From positions 248,001 through 312,000 of the forward strand of contig NZ_JAQQPS010000005.1 in assembly GCF_036688685.1 (NCBI RefSeq): DNA of 64,000 nucleotides, given 5' to 3'. Source of the stretch: JALYUM01 sp036688685. Its GTDB lineage: Bacteria; Pseudomonadota; Gammaproteobacteria; Burkholderiales; Burkholderiaceae_D. A program made the position numbers and the translations under genes. Numbering within the stretch: the stretch's first letter is position 1; every line of letters starts with the position of its first letter. This document shows positions 23,951 to 33,643 of this stretch, in pieces. The notes beneath the pieces were generated by a model that did no database searches, had not been told where the DNA came from, and saw nothing but the letters and a program-made list of their open reading frames with translations.

Positions 23951-26731
23951 TTACAAGGTCTTTAACAGCGCACGTGCTTCATCGATTTCGCGGAATGGTT
24001 TGTTTTGCGCGAGCAGCGCCGTCAATTCCTTGCGTGCACCGTCCTTGTCGCCGTTTTTATGCAGGGCGGCCGCCAGGTGATAATGGACGTCAGGGGCGTT
24101 CGGCATCAGCGCTGCCGCTTTTTGCAGCAGCACCAGGCCGCCCTTGGTATCGCCCTGTTCGACCATCATCCAGCCGACGGTATCCATCACCACCGGACTG
24201 TCCTTGCTCACTTTGAGCGCTTGCTGCGCAGTGGCCAGGGCGCGTGGGTCTTTTTCTTGCTGGTACACCCATGCCAGGTTGTTGAGCACGACCGGATTGG
24301 CCGGTTCACGTTTCAGAATGTCTTCGAACAGGATGGACGCCGGTTTGTATTGTTTCGCAGACATCATCTGTTCGGCGTAGTACATCGCGCCCATGGTATC
24401 GGCCGGATGGTCCTTGTTCCACTGCGCCGCCAGCGCAGAAGCCGCCGCGGTTTTGCCGCTCAGGCGCATCGCTTCGGCCAGCTTCACCATCATCGGCGCC
24501 GTCTTGTTCAGCGCAAATGCCTTTTCGTAGGCTGGCTGGGCCAGTGCCGGCTTTTTCAGGAAGCTCTGCATATCGCCTTCGAGCAGGAAGCCAAGCGGAT
24601 TCTTGTCGTTGATCTTTTGCACCTGGCGCGCCATGGCGAGCGCTTCTTCCGTCTTGCCGGTACGCATAGCCAGCTCTGCCTGGGCCACGCGGGCAGGGGC
24701 GAAGTCAGGCTGCAGTTCGACTGCGCGGCGCAAGTCGGCTGCCGCTTCCGTATCGTTTTTCATTGCCGCGTGGGCCACCGAGAGGTGGACGTGCGCCAGC
24801 GCCGACTTGGGCAACACCGCCACCAGTTTGCTGAACGTTTCCAGCGCGCCGGGAAAATCCTTGGCGCCCACCTGGGCCTGGCCCAGGATGTCGAGCAAAT
24901 CGGCGTTGGCGGGATTGGCCGTCTGGTACTTGCGCAGCAGCGTGACGGCTTTTTCGGCTTGCTTGGTGCGCAGGTAATGGGCCCCCAGCGTCAGCGCCGG
25001 CGGCAGCGCATCGCCATTTTCCGCAACGGCTTTTTCGAGCAGCGTGGTGGCTTCTGCAGGCTTGTTTTCCCGCATTGCAATTTCTGCCAGGGCCGCGAGT
25101 GCACCGTAGTTTTTCTTGTCGGCGACGAGCATCGTTTCGAAGCGCTTGCGTGCCGCGTCGGGTTTCTTTTCGCGCAGGTCGAGCTGGGCCAGGTTGTTCA
25201 CCGCGTTGAACAATTTCGGGTCCAGTGCGACGGCTTTTTCGAATGCCGCACGGGCATTGACCACATCGCCCCGACTCACGTAGACGGCACCGAGCATATT
25301 GAAGCCTGGGGCATAGGCAGGTTGTTGTTTGGTCAGGTTTTGCGCGACGACCAGGGCCTTGTCGAACTGCCTGGTGCCGCCATACGCCTGCACCAGCGAC
25401 GCGGCCGTGGCCGTGGCTTTTGGATCCATCGTGACCGCGGCCTCGAGGTCGCCAATGCCCTTGGCCACATCACCCTGGCCGATGCGCGCCGTGCCCAGCG
25501 CCGCGCGGACGGGTGCTGCGGTTGGCTCTAGCGCGACCGCTTGCTGCAAATACTCGATTGCCTTGGGGAAATTTGACACCTGCAAGTTTGCCTGGCCGGC
25601 CAGCAACAGCAGCTGGGCGTCGACCTTGCCATCGGTGAGCGCCGGCGCCAGCGTGGCAACGGCTTGCGCCGGTTGTCCCAGTTTCAACTGAGCCTGGGCC
25701 AGCAGTTTGCGCGCGTACACATTTGACGGAACCGATTCGATGTACTTGCGCAGATACTGCTCGGCTTGCGTATTTGCATTCAGGTTCAGCTCCACTGCGC
25801 CGGCCAGCAAGGTACTGGGCAAGTGGTCCGGGGCTGCGCGCAGCACTTTCAACAGCGTATCGCGGGCTGCGGCAGATTTGCCCTGGCTGAAATCGAGCAC
25901 GGCCTGGGTGTAGAGTACCATCAGGCTGCCCGGCGCCTGCTTGCTGGCGGCGTCGAGGTCGGTCTTCGCTTCGGCAAACTGCTTCAGGCCAATTTCGATA
26001 TTGGCGCGCTCGATGTGGGCGCTGCGGTGTTGCGGGTTGAGCTTGAGGGCCTGGGCGAATGCGGCCAGCGCTTCGTCGAGTTTGCCCTGTCCGGCCAGCA
26101 GGGAGCCGCGCGCCACGAATACCTCGGCATTGGTCGGGTCTTTTGCAACCGCTTCATCGACCAGGCGGCTCGCCCCGTCGAGGTCTTTCTGGCTGGCCGC
26201 GATACGTGCCTGACCAACCAGCGCATCGCCACGGCCCGGCTGCAGCGCCAGCGCCTGGTCGTAGGCTTCTTTGGCGTGCACCGTATCGTTCAGGGAGAGG
26301 AAGGCGTCACCGCGCAGGCTGGTCAGTTCGGCAGAGTTTTTCGCCAGTTCCGGGGTGACATCCTCCAGCACTTTTTTGGCTTGCCCCAGCGCCAGCGAGG
26401 CGCGACCCAGCGGCAGCAACACGCGCTTGTCGTCGATCTTCAGTTCGCGCGCCTTGCGCAGTTCTTTTTCGGCCGACACCATGTCGCCGTTGTCGGCGTA
26501 GAACGTGCCCAGCGCCAGACGGGCTTCGCCGTCTTGCGGCGACTTGGTCACCGCGTTTTTCAGTTGAATCAAGGCAGCCTTGACGTCGCCCTTTTGCTGG
26601 TACTGCTTCGCGTCGGCCAACAGCGTAGCGGTCGTTTCAGTCTTGCCACAACCGGACAGTCCGGCGCCCAGGACGATGGCGCCCGTGACGACAGCGGCGG
26701 TGAGGGTGCGGCGAGCATTGGTGCGCGGCAT
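23951..26731 (-). CDS. prsT: XrtA/PEP-CTERM system TPR-repeat lipoprotein PrsT
   Basis: A 926-residue lipoprotein when started at ATG 26731 with AAGGAA 7 bases upstream; the longer frame adds an unlike N-terminus. The signal peptide ends in lipobox LSGC (Cys near residue 28). The rest is a near-continuous array of tetratricopeptide repeats, about twenty 34-residue units with the Ala-Tyr/Ala-Pro spacing. This length and layout match the exosortase-associated TPR lipoprotein (TIGR02917). It probably acts as a periplasmic scaffold linking polysaccharide export and PEP-CTERM protein handling. It is separated from the FeeM-like gene by about 210 bp. Confidence 0.93.
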   Translation of the reverse strand: MPRTNARRTLTAAVVTGAIVLGAGLSGCGKTETTATLLADAKQYQQKGDVKAALIQLKNAVTKSPQDGEARLALGTFYADNGDMVSAEKELRKARELKIDDKRVLLPLGRASLALGQAKKVLEDVTPELAKNSAELTSLRGDAFLSLNDTVHAKEAYDQALALQPGRGDALVGQARIAASQKDLDGASRLVDEAVAKDPTNAEVFVARGSLLAGQGKLDEALAAFAQALKLNPQHRSAHIERANIEIGLKQFAEAKTDLDAASKQAPGSLMVLYTQAVLDFSQGKSAAARDTLLKVLRAAPDHLPSTLLAGAVELNLNANTQAEQYLRKYIESVPSNVYARKLLAQAQLKLGQPAQAVATLAPALTDGKVDAQLLLLAGQANLQVSNFPKAIEYLQQAVALEPTAAPVRAALGTARIGQGDVAKGIGDLEAAVTMDPKATATAASLVQAYGGTRQFDKALVVAQNLTKQQPAYAPGFNMLGAVYVSRGDVVNARAAFEKAVALDPKLFNAVNNLAQLDLREKKPDAARKRFETMLVADKKNYGALAALAEIAMRENKPAEATTLLEKAVAENGDALPPALTLGAHYLRTKQAEKAVTLLRKYQTANPANADLLDILGQAQVGAKDFPGALETFSKLVAVLPKSALAHVHLSVAHAAMKNDTEAAADLRRAVELQPDFAPARVAQAELAMRTGKTEEALAMARQVQKINDKNPLGFLLEGDMQSFLKKPALAQPAYEKAFALNKTAPMMVKLAEAMRLSGKTAAASALAAQWNKDHPADTMGAMYYAEQMMSAKQYKPASILFEDILKREPANPVVLNNLAWVYQQEKDPRALATAQQALKVSKDSPVVMDTVGWMMVEQGDTKGGLVLLQKAAALMPNAPDVHYHLAAALHKNGDKDGARKELTALLAQNKPFREIDEARALLKTL

Positions 26732-26913
26732 ACAAATTCCTTTTAAATGAAGCAGAGCTGTGCCGACGCAACAAGGCCGGCGAAGTTTCCTGACCAACAA
26801 GAATAATACCCGATGGAACAGCGCACTCGACCAACGCACGAGAAATTCTGTCAACGCTGTGTAAGCGGCGCAACTGACTGTCAAGGCAGTTTGTAATTGC
26901 CGGTCGGGGCTGT

Positions 26914-27222
26914 TCAGCCGCCGTTTTTGCGCAGACGTTCCAGTAGCGCTTCGACATTGGCGCCGACCGGCAGACCATGACGGCGCAACAACTGTACGTG
27001 CAGGACCAGGTTTTCGAGCACCAGCTTGGCCGAGACGGCCAGCAGGGTCATCAAACGGTCTTCGGTGTTGAAATTGTCCATCGCTGTGGCCATGTCACAC
27101 AGGTGGCTGGCGACCAGGTCGCGCAAATCATCTTCCGGGAACGGCAAATCGGCAAAGTCGATCGGATCTTCACGTTCGACTTCGCGCATCAGGGCGGCTA
27201 GTTCGGCTGGCTGGATGGGCAT
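26914..27222 (-). CDS. Small hypothetical protein, largely helical
   Basis: 102 residues from ATG 27222, chosen for AGGAA 6 bases upstream. The sequence is acidic at the start (EVEREDPIDFADLPFPEDDLRDLV) and helical with Leu/Val-rich segments in the second half (LLAVSAKLVLENLVLHVQLL). No signal peptide, cysteine pair or known motif is visible, and I do not recognise the family. It lies between prsT and icmF on the same strand, about 70 bp after icmF's end. Confidence 0.7.
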   Translation of the reverse strand: MPIQPAELAALMREVEREDPIDFADLPFPEDDLRDLVASHLCDMATAMDNFNTEDRLMTLLAVSAKLVLENLVLHVQLLRRHGLPVGANVEALLERLRKNGG

Positions 27223-27295
27223 GATAAGTTCCTGGCGGAGAATGTGCCATTCTATGCCCGGCACCGCGCCCTGGGGCTACTGGCGTACAGCGCGC

Positions 27296-30200
27296 TTACA
27301 TATTGCGCCGGTATTGCCCACCCACCTCGAACAAGGCGGTCGTGATCTGCCCCAGCGAGCAGACCCGCACCGCTTCCATCAGTTTTTCGAACACGTTCAG
27401 GTTATCGATCGCCGCCTGCTGCAGTGCCGCCAGCGCCGCCTGCGATTGACCCGCGTGGCGGCTGTGGAATTCAATCAGGCGCGTCAATTGCGACTGCTTT
27501 TCTTCGTCGGTCGAGCGCGCCAGTTCGATGGTGGCCGGCGTCTCCGGTGCATGCGGGTTGCGGAAGGTGTTCACGCCGATGATCGGTAGCGTGCCGTCGT
27601 GTTTCTGGTGCTCGTACAGCATCGACTCTTCCTGGATCTTGCCGCGCTGGTAACCGGTTTCCATCGCGCCCAACACGCCGCCGCGCTCGGCGATGCGCTC
27701 GAATTCCTGCAGCACCGCTTCTTCGACCATGTCGGTCAATTCTTCCAGGATGAACGAGCCCTGGTTCGGGTTTTCGTTCTTGGCCAGACCCCATTCGCGG
27801 TTGATGATCAGCTGGATGGCCAGCGCGCGCCGCACCGATTCGTCGGTCGGCGTGGTGATCGCCTCGTCATAGGCGTTGGTGTGCAGCGAATTGCAGTTGT
27901 CGTAAATGGCGATCAGGGCCTGGAGCGTGGTGCGGATATCGTTAAAATCAATTTCCTGCGCGTGCAGCGAACGGCCCGAGGTTTGAATGTGGTATTTCAG
28001 TTTTTGCGAGCGGTCGTTGGCGCCGTATTTGTCGCGCATGGCAATGGCCCACAAGCGCCGCGCGACGCGGCCCAGCACCGTGTATTCCGGGTCCATGCCG
28101 TTCGAGAAAAAGAACGACAGGTTGGGCGCGAAATCGTCAATGTGCATGCCGCGCGCCAGGTACGCTTCGACAAACGTGAAGCCATTCGACAGCGTGAAGG
28201 CAAGCTGGGAAATGGGGTTGGCGCCTGCCTCGGCAATATGGTATCCGGAGATCGAGACGGAGTAAAAATTGCGCACTTGGTGGTGCACGAAATACTCCTG
28301 GATGTCGCCCATCACTTTTAAAGAAAACTCGGTCGAGAAGATGCAGGTGTTCTGGCCCTGGTCTTCTTTTAAAATATCGGCCTGCACCGTGCCGCGCACA
28401 TTGGCCAGCACCCAGGCGCGGATCTTGGCCGCTTCGTCATCGGTCGGCTGGCGCGCATTGTCCGCCACGAATTTGGCCAGTTGCTGGTCGATCGCGGTGT
28501 TCATGAACATGGCCAGAATGGTCGGTGCCGGACCGTTGATGGTCATCGAGACGGATGTCGACGGGCTGCATAAGTCAAAACCGTCGTACAGCACTTTCAT
28601 GTCGTCCAGGGTCGCAATCGAGACGCCCGAATTGCCGACCTTGCCGTAGATATCGGGCCGCAGGGCCGGATCGGCGCCATACAGCGTGACGGAATCGAAG
28701 GCCGTCGACAGCCGCTTGGCGTCCATCCCGGTCGAGACCAATTTAAATCGTTTATTGGTGCGGAACGCGTCGCCTTCGCCAGCGAACATGCGGGTCGGAT
28801 CTTCGTTCTCGCGCTTGAAGGCGAATACCCCGGCGGTGAACGGGAACGAGCCGGGGACATTTTCCGCCATCAGGAAACGCAGTATTTCGCCGTGGTCTGC
28901 GTAGCGGGGCAGGGCGACCTTGCGGATCGAAGTGCCGGACAAGGTTTTGTGAACCAGCCGCGTGCGAATTTCCTTGTCGCGGATTTTAACGACGTAGTCT
29001 TCGCCGGCATACGCCGCCTGCATGTCGGGCCACATGGCCAGCAATTTGCGCGCGTTCGGTTCCATCGCGCCATCGCGCTCGGCGATCAACGGTTCGACGT
29101 CGGCGGCCTGGCCGGCCGCTGCCAGCATGCGTTTCGCTTCCGTCAATTGCTGGCGCTCGCGTGCCAGCGTCACCTGCTTGTCTGTGTTGCGGTGGTAACC
29201 GCGCACGGTGTCGGCAATCTCGGCCAGATAGCGCGCACGCGCAGGGGGCACAATCACGTGCTTGCCGCTCGAGTGGCGGATACTGCTGGCCGCCAGTTTG
29301 CCCGCTTGCACCGGCAAACCGCGTTTGGCCAGCGCCGGCAGCAAGCCGTGATACAGGGCCGTCACGCCATCGTCGTTGAAGCGCGAGGCCTGGGTGCCGA
29401 ACACCGGCATCTGGTCGGGCGACTGGCTCCACAATTCGCGGTTCCTCTGGTATTGCTTGGCCACGTCGCGCAGGGCGTCGAGCGCGCCTTTGCGGTCAAA
29501 CTTGTTGATCGCAATGAAATCGGCGAAGTCGAGCATGTCGATTTTTTCCAGCTGCGACGCGGCGCCGAATTCCGGCGTCATCACGTACATCGACAGGTCG
29601 ACATGCGGGACGATGGCGGCGTCGCCCTGGCCGATGCCCGACGTTTCGACGATCACCATGTCGAAGCCGGCCACCTTGCATGCCGCGATGACGTCCGGCA
29701 GCGCGTGCGAAATTTCGGAGCCCGCTTCGCGCGTGGCCAGCGAGCGCATGAACACGTGCGCCTGGCCATTCCACTGGTTGATCGCGTTCATGCGGATGCG
29801 GTCACCCAGCAGTGCGCCGCCCGATTTGCGGCGCGACGGGTCGATCGAGATGATGGCGATATTCAGGCGATCGCCCTGGTCCATGCGGATGCGGCGTATG
29901 AGTTCGTCGGTCAGCGACGATTTGCCGGCGCCGCCGGTGCCGGTAATGCCCAGTGTGGGCGCATGCAGAGCGCGCGCCGTGTCGACGATTTCCTGGCGCA
30001 GGATGGGGTTGATCTTGCCGTTTTCCAGCGCGGTGATCAGCTGCGCCAGGGGGCGATGCCGGTCCGCCATGGCGCCCGTGGTCAGCGGGGTCAGGGACGT
30101 CGGTGCATATTGCGTCAGGTCGATGTCGCAGGCGTCGATCATGGAGCGGATCATGCCGACCAGCCCCATTCTCTGACCATCTTCCGGGCTGAAAATGCGC

Positions 30201-30583
30201 GTCACGCCATACGCGTGTAATTGCGCGATCTCGGACGCCACGATCACGCCGCCGCCGCCGCCGAACACTTTGATGTGCGCGCCGCCGCGCTGGCGCAGCA
30301 GGTCGATCATGTATTTGAAATATTCGACATGGCCGCCCTGGTAGCTGGAAATGGCGATGCCCTGCACGTCCTCGGCCAGTGCCGCGGTCACGACGTCGTC
30401 GACCGAGCGGTTGTGGCCCAGGTGGACCACCTCCACCCCGTTGGCCTGCAGGATGCGGCGCATGATGTTGATCGAGGCGTCGTGGCCATCGAACAAGGAA
30501 GCGGCAGTGACGAAGCGCACCTTGTTGGCCAGCCTGGGCTGGTCGGGCACGTCAAGCTTGGTGGCGGGAGTCAGGTCGTTCAT
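27296..30583 (-). CDS. icmF: Fused isobutyryl-CoA mutase/GTPase IcmF
   Basis: A 1095-residue fusion in the order of IcmF. A B12-binding domain comes first, with FDGHD at residues 32-36 where His34 would be the lower cobalt ligand. A MeaI-type G-protein chaperone follows with P-loop GTGGAGKSS (about 215-223), then the large substrate-binding mutase domain. It interconverts isobutyryl-CoA and n-butyryl-CoA, and some members also act on pivalyl-CoA or isovaleryl-CoA, using coenzyme B12. The inserted G-protein domain distinguishes it from methylmalonyl-CoA mutase. ATG 30583 has AAGGA about 10 bases upstream; ATG 30601 is a weaker alternative. It stands alone between unrelated genes. Confidence 0.95.
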   Translation of the reverse strand: MNDLTPATKLDVPDQPRLANKVRFVTAASLFDGHDASINIMRRILQANGVEVVHLGHNRSVDDVVTAALAEDVQGIAISSYQGGHVEYFKYMIDLLRQRGGAHIKVFGGGGGVIVASEIAQLHAYGVTRIFSPEDGQRMGLVGMIRSMIDACDIDLTQYAPTSLTPLTTGAMADRHRPLAQLITALENGKINPILRQEIVDTARALHAPTLGITGTGGAGKSSLTDELIRRIRMDQGDRLNIAIISIDPSRRKSGGALLGDRIRMNAINQWNGQAHVFMRSLATREAGSEISHALPDVIAACKVAGFDMVIVETSGIGQGDAAIVPHVDLSMYVMTPEFGAASQLEKIDMLDFADFIAINKFDRKGALDALRDVAKQYQRNRELWSQSPDQMPVFGTQASRFNDDGVTALYHGLLPALAKRGLPVQAGKLAASSIRHSSGKHVIVPPARARYLAEIADTVRGYHRNTDKQVTLARERQQLTEAKRMLAAAGQAADVEPLIAERDGAMEPNARKLLAMWPDMQAAYAGEDYVVKIRDKEIRTRLVHKTLSGTSIRKVALPRYADHGEILRFLMAENVPGSFPFTAGVFAFKRENEDPTRMFAGEGDAFRTNKRFKLVSTGMDAKRLSTAFDSVTLYGADPALRPDIYGKVGNSGVSIATLDDMKVLYDGFDLCSPSTSVSMTINGPAPTILAMFMNTAIDQQLAKFVADNARQPTDDEAAKIRAWVLANVRGTVQADILKEDQGQNTCIFSTEFSLKVMGDIQEYFVHHQVRNFYSVSISGYHIAEAGANPISQLAFTLSNGFTFVEAYLARGMHIDDFAPNLSFFFSNGMDPEYTVLGRVARRLWAIAMRDKYGANDRSQKLKYHIQTSGRSLHAQEIDFNDIRTTLQALIAIYDNCNSLHTNAYDEAITTPTDESVRRALAIQLIINREWGLAKNENPNQGSFILEELTDMVEEAVLQEFERIAERGGVLGAMETGYQRGKIQEESMLYEHQKHDGTLPIIGVNTFRNPHAPETPATIELARSTDEEKQSQLTRLIEFHSRHAGQSQAALAALQQAAIDNLNVFEKLMEAVRVCSLGQITTALFEVGGQYRRNM

Positions 30584-30707
30584 GGCGGCGGATCCTTGCA
30601 TGGCAGTTCCGGATACGGTATCTGACGTTTACGTTAACGTCAAGCGTGCCGCGCGTGCATTTTTGATAGAAAGTGTGCATATTAGACAAAGGCAATTATC
30701 AGTCTGT

Positions 30708-30735
30708 TTGTTTTGGGCAACTAACCCGCTATACT
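30708..30735 (+). promoter_or_regulatory. Putative sigma-70 promoter for the HD-GYP gene
   Basis: TTGTTT at 30708-30713 and TATACT at 30730-30735 are 16 bases apart, 45 bp before the ATG at 30780. The -35 box is a partial match only. Confidence 0.45.
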
Positions 30736-30779
30736 TGACCAGATGTGACAACCGCATCGTTAACCGGGGCACGAAGGAA

Positions 30780-32006
30780 ATGTTAAAGAAAATCGATTCA
30801 GATCAGCTGCGGGTAGGCATGGCGATCCACGACCTCGATTGCGGCTGGATGGAGCACCCCTTCGTGCGCAGCAAATTTACCTTGACCTCGTCCGACGAGA
30901 TTCGCAAGATTCGCAGCGCTGGCATTCGTGGCGTGGTGATCGATTGCGCCAAGGGTGTCGATGTGATTGACGCGCCCACGGTGGCCGAAGCCGAGGCCAG
31001 TATCGAAGCGGAGGTGATGGCCATTGCTGCGCGTCCGGTCGCGCCGAAGCGCGTCACGGTGTCGGAAGAGCTGGCGCGGGCCACCCAGATCCAGAAGCAG
31101 GCGACCGGGCTGGTGCGCACGGTGATGCAGGACGTGCGCCTCGGCAAAGTCGTCGAGCTCGACCAGGTGGCACCGATGGTCGAGAACATCACCAGCTCAA
31201 TCCTGCGCAATCCCGGCGCGTTGACGGGGCTGCTGCGCATCAAGAGCAAGGACGACTACACCTTCCTCCATTCGGTCAGCGTGTGCACGCTGCTGGTGGC
31301 GTTCTGCAATGTGCGCGGCATCGACGCCGAAACCACGTACCAGGCCGGCCTGGGCGGCTTGCTGCATGACACCGGCAAGGCACTGGTGCCGGACGAAATT
31401 TTGAACAAGGCGGGGCCGCTGACGGACGCCGAGTTCGCCATCATCAAGAAGCACCCGCGCGATGGCTACGACATCCTGGTCAAGTCAGGCGGCATTGGGG
31501 CGGTTCCGCTCGATATCACCCTGCACCACCACGAACGGCGCGACGGCAGCGGTTATCCCGACAAGCAGGACGAGACCCAGATCAGCGAACTGGCGCGCAT
31601 GGCGGCGATTGTCGACGTATATGACGCGATCACCTCGGACCGCAGCTATCACAAGGGCATGTCGCCGGCTGATGCGCTGCGCAAGATTTTTGAGTGGAGC
31701 AAGTTTCACTTCGACCCGGTGCTGGCGCAGGAATTCGTGCGCTGCGTGGGCATTTATCCGGTCGGCACGCTGGTGTTGCTGGAGTCCGGACGCCTGGGCG
31801 TGGTGGCGGAAGCGCACGAAACGAGCTTGCTGACGCCAAAGGTGAATGTGTTTTTCAGCACCAAGACCATGGGCTATATCCGGCCGCAACAGATCGACCT
31901 GGCCCGTCCGGTGGGGCATGGCGGCGGCGACAAGATCGTGCGCCACGAGTCGACCGACAAATACAATGTCGACCCGATGCAGTTCCTGAACCTGAACGCG
32001 CTCTAG
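30780..32006 (+). CDS. HD-GYP domain c-di-GMP phosphodiesterase with DUF3391
   Basis: 408 residues. The N-terminal 130 residues form a DUF3391 domain (LKKIDSDQLRVGMAIHDLDCGW). The HD-GYP domain follows, with metal-binding His-Asp at 196-197 (LLHDTGK), His-His near 249-251 and GSGYP at 256-260, which contains the GYP signature. Such enzymes hydrolyse cyclic di-GMP to GMP. It converges with a diguanylate cyclase gene only 42 bp away, so opposing enzymes are adjacent. ATG 30780 is chosen because the domain starts there; AAGGA lies unusually close (1 base) to it. No membrane segments are seen, so it is cytoplasmic. Confidence 0.92.
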   Translation: MLKKIDSDQLRVGMAIHDLDCGWMEHPFVRSKFTLTSSDEIRKIRSAGIRGVVIDCAKGVDVIDAPTVAEAEASIEAEVMAIAARPVAPKRVTVSEELARATQIQKQATGLVRTVMQDVRLGKVVELDQVAPMVENITSSILRNPGALTGLLRIKSKDDYTFLHSVSVCTLLVAFCNVRGIDAETTYQAGLGGLLHDTGKALVPDEILNKAGPLTDAEFAIIKKHPRDGYDILVKSGGIGAVPLDITLHHHERRDGSGYPDKQDETQISELARMAAIVDVYDAITSDRSYHKGMSPADALRKIFEWSKFHFDPVLAQEFVRCVGIYPVGTLVLLESGRLGVVAEAHETSLLTPKVNVFFSTKTMGYIRPQQIDLARPVGHGGGDKIVRHESTDKYNVDPMQFLNLNAL

Positions 32007-32011
32007 AAACC

Positions 32012-32038
32012 TGGCCGCCGCAACAGGGCTGGCGGCCA
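32012..32038. terminator. Hairpin between the convergent HD-GYP and GGDEF genes
   Basis: TGGCCGCC and GGCGGCCA form a perfect 8-bp stem with an 11-base loop in the 42-bp gap between the two convergent genes. There is no T tract on either side, so termination strength is uncertain. Confidence 0.5.
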
Positions 32039-32048
32039 CTGCTTCGCG

Positions 32049-33086
32049 CTAGAAGAATTCCGCGGTATCGTTCGACGCCACGGCCTGCAGCTGGCCGCCG
32101 GCGACCAGTTCGTCGTAATGGCAGACCTGGTTGCGGCCATTGCTCTTGGCAAAATACAGCGCCTGGTCGGCGTGCCCCAGCGACACCACCGGCGACTCGC
32201 CGGCACGGATCGACACAAACCCGACACTCACCGTCACCGTCCCGACTTGTGGGAACAGGTGCGCCGCGACATTCGTGCGGAAGCGCTCGATGATGCGGTA
32301 GGCGTTTGCCAGCGTGGTCGAACGCAGCAAGATGACGAATTCTTCGCCGCCGAAGCGGAATACCCGGTCTTGCGAGCGGAACGACGACGTCAGCAGGTTG
32401 GCGATCAGGATCAGCACTTCGTCGCCATACAGGTGGCCGAAGCGGTCATTGACGGATTTGAAGTGGTCGACGTCGACCACCGCCAGCCATTGTTCTTCTT
32501 CTTCGCCGGTGTTGCGCCGCTCTTCCTGGCCGGGCAGCAGCAGTTTCTGGTCATTGACCGCCTGCAGCATGCGCGCCAGCTGGTCGTCGAAGGTCTTGCG
32601 GTTCAACAGGCCGGTGAGGGAATCGCGTTCGCTGTAGGCCAGCAGGCTGTGGAAATTGCGGTAGACCCCGACGATGCCGGCCACCATGTGCAGCGCCTCG
32701 CCCACGAAGGGACCAGGGCGCACGATTTCGAGCACGGTGTCGGCCTTGTCGCCAAACCAGATGGGTAGCCACATCGTGTGGCAATGCTTGTCGTCGACGG
32801 ACTCGGCGCTCGCGCCAAACTCGTCCAGGCAACGTACCAGCTCGGGGAAATGTTCGATCGGTTCCCCCAGCTGGCTGTTGTCGGCCTCGTCCACCCGTGC
32901 GCTACTGCCGCCGCCAATGCTGGCGCGCGAGCGCAGGAAGCGCCGCTCGCCGATGATCGCGATGTTCAACACGCGCGTTTGCGCGGCACCAGCCAGTTCC
33001 TGCACTGCTGAAATCACGGAGATATCGAGCATCGCATGATCGCGGTGGCCGGTCATGTCGACCATGTGTTTCAGAAGGGAATCCAT
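32049..33086 (-). CDS. GGDEF diguanylate cyclase
   Basis: 345 residues without membrane spans. The first 150 residues form an unassigned sensor-like region. The GGDEF domain starts at DSLTGLLNRKTFD (155-167), with the active-site loop GGEEF at 246-250. An inhibitory site RSQD at 237-240 lies exactly five residues before it, so product feedback is expected. It condenses two GTP into cyclic di-GMP. An inserted acidic stretch (EERRNTGEEEEQW) between the first two helices is unusual. It is convergent with the HD-GYP gene. Confidence 0.93.
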   Translation of the reverse strand: MDSLLKHMVDMTGHRDHAMLDISVISAVQELAGAAQTRVLNIAIIGERRFLRSRASIGGGSSARVDEADNSQLGEPIEHFPELVRCLDEFGASAESVDDKHCHTMWLPIWFGDKADTVLEIVRPGPFVGEALHMVAGIVGVYRNFHSLLAYSERDSLTGLLNRKTFDDQLARMLQAVNDQKLLLPGQEERRNTGEEEEQWLAVVDVDHFKSVNDRFGHLYGDEVLILIANLLTSSFRSQDRVFRFGGEEFVILLRSTTLANAYRIIERFRTNVAAHLFPQVGTVTVSVGFVSIRAGESPVVSLGHADQALYFAKSNGRNQVCHYDELVAGGQLQAVASNDTAEFF

Positions 33087-33403
33087 GTGTTCTCAGAAAG
33101 GTGATCGATAACCTTGTTATGCACGCCAGCCAGTATCTCTGCAACGATTTCGCTACGGCAAGCTAAGTAGCATAGATTGTTTTGACGTATCAAGCAATTA
33201 TTGGTGAGAAATATGTTCGAAGATGTGGCGGGCTTGTCGAAACGTTTCTTTTTGGTTCTGTATGGAAAGTTTGCGTCGACTCAACTTGCTTGCTGGCATC
33301 AAGTCATATAGTGATCTCAATGACGGGCGGTAGCAAGCAAAACAGCGCAAGTTGGTGTCTGGCAGAGTCTGGTGTTGTTCCTATTCACTCATGGGAGTAT
33401 GTC
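33087..33403. other. Upstream region of the first Flp pilin gene
   Basis: A 317-bp gap, AT-richer than its surroundings, between the divergent GGDEF and pilin genes. Its right half (from 33231) is the first copy of a duplicated segment seen again before the second pilin at 34371. I could not pick out a convincing promoter. Confidence 0.5.
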
Positions 33404-33583
33404 ATGAAGACGTTTAAATCCGCAGTTCAAGCATTCATTGCCGACGAAGATGGTGTTACTGCTATCGAATACGCTCTGATTGCTTCGCTGGTCGGGGTTG
33501 GCATTGTGGTTGCAGCTGGTGCCCTCGGGACGAAGATCAGCGCAGCTTTTACTTACGTTGGTACGAAGCTCGTGACGGCGTAA
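33231..33583 (+). repeat. Duplicated pilin module, copy A
   Basis: The segment from GGCTTGTC at 33231 through the pilin stop is repeated at 34371-34720 with an offset of about 1.14 kb. The shared block CAAGCAAAACAGCGCAAG and the leader before the ATG are nearly identical, and the coding parts differ at 5 of 59 residues. The two copies flank the prepilin peptidase gene. Confidence 0.85.
33404..33583 (+). CDS. flp: Flp family type IVb pilin, copy 1
   Basis: A 59-residue prepilin. The leader ends in DEDG, and processing before VTAIEYALIA places Glu at +5 followed by a hydrophobic helix, the mark of Flp pilins. GGAG lies 7 bases before the ATG at 33404. It is the major subunit candidate of the Tad pilus, cleaved by the peptidase encoded next door. 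A strong hairpin terminator follows directly, which would raise pilin message over downstream genes. Confidence 0.95.
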   Translation: MKTFKSAVQAFIADEDGVTAIEYALIASLVGVGIVVAAGALGTKISAAFTYVGTKLVTA

Positions 33584-33593
33584 GCCGAAGTTA

Positions 33594-33630
33594 CCGCCAA
33601 ACGGAGTACGCTCCGTTTGGCGGTTTTTTT
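33594..33630 (+). terminator. Rho-independent terminator after pilin copy 1
   Basis: A perfect 13-bp stem (CCGCCAAACGGAG with CTCCGTTTGGCGG) and a TACG loop are followed by seven T, placed between the pilin and the prepilin peptidase gene. Confidence 0.92.
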
Positions 33631-33643
33631 AGCTGGAGGTTGC

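Noticed and set aside
26752..26765. Minus-strand GGCAC...TGC element upstream of prsT
   Set aside because: Only nine bases separate GG and GC, and it lies very close to the ribosome site, so a sigma-54 promoter is unlikely.
27296..30583. Methylmalonyl-CoA mutase
   Set aside because: The G-protein module between the B12 domain and the mutase domain, with the B12 domain at the N-terminus, is the IcmF arrangement.
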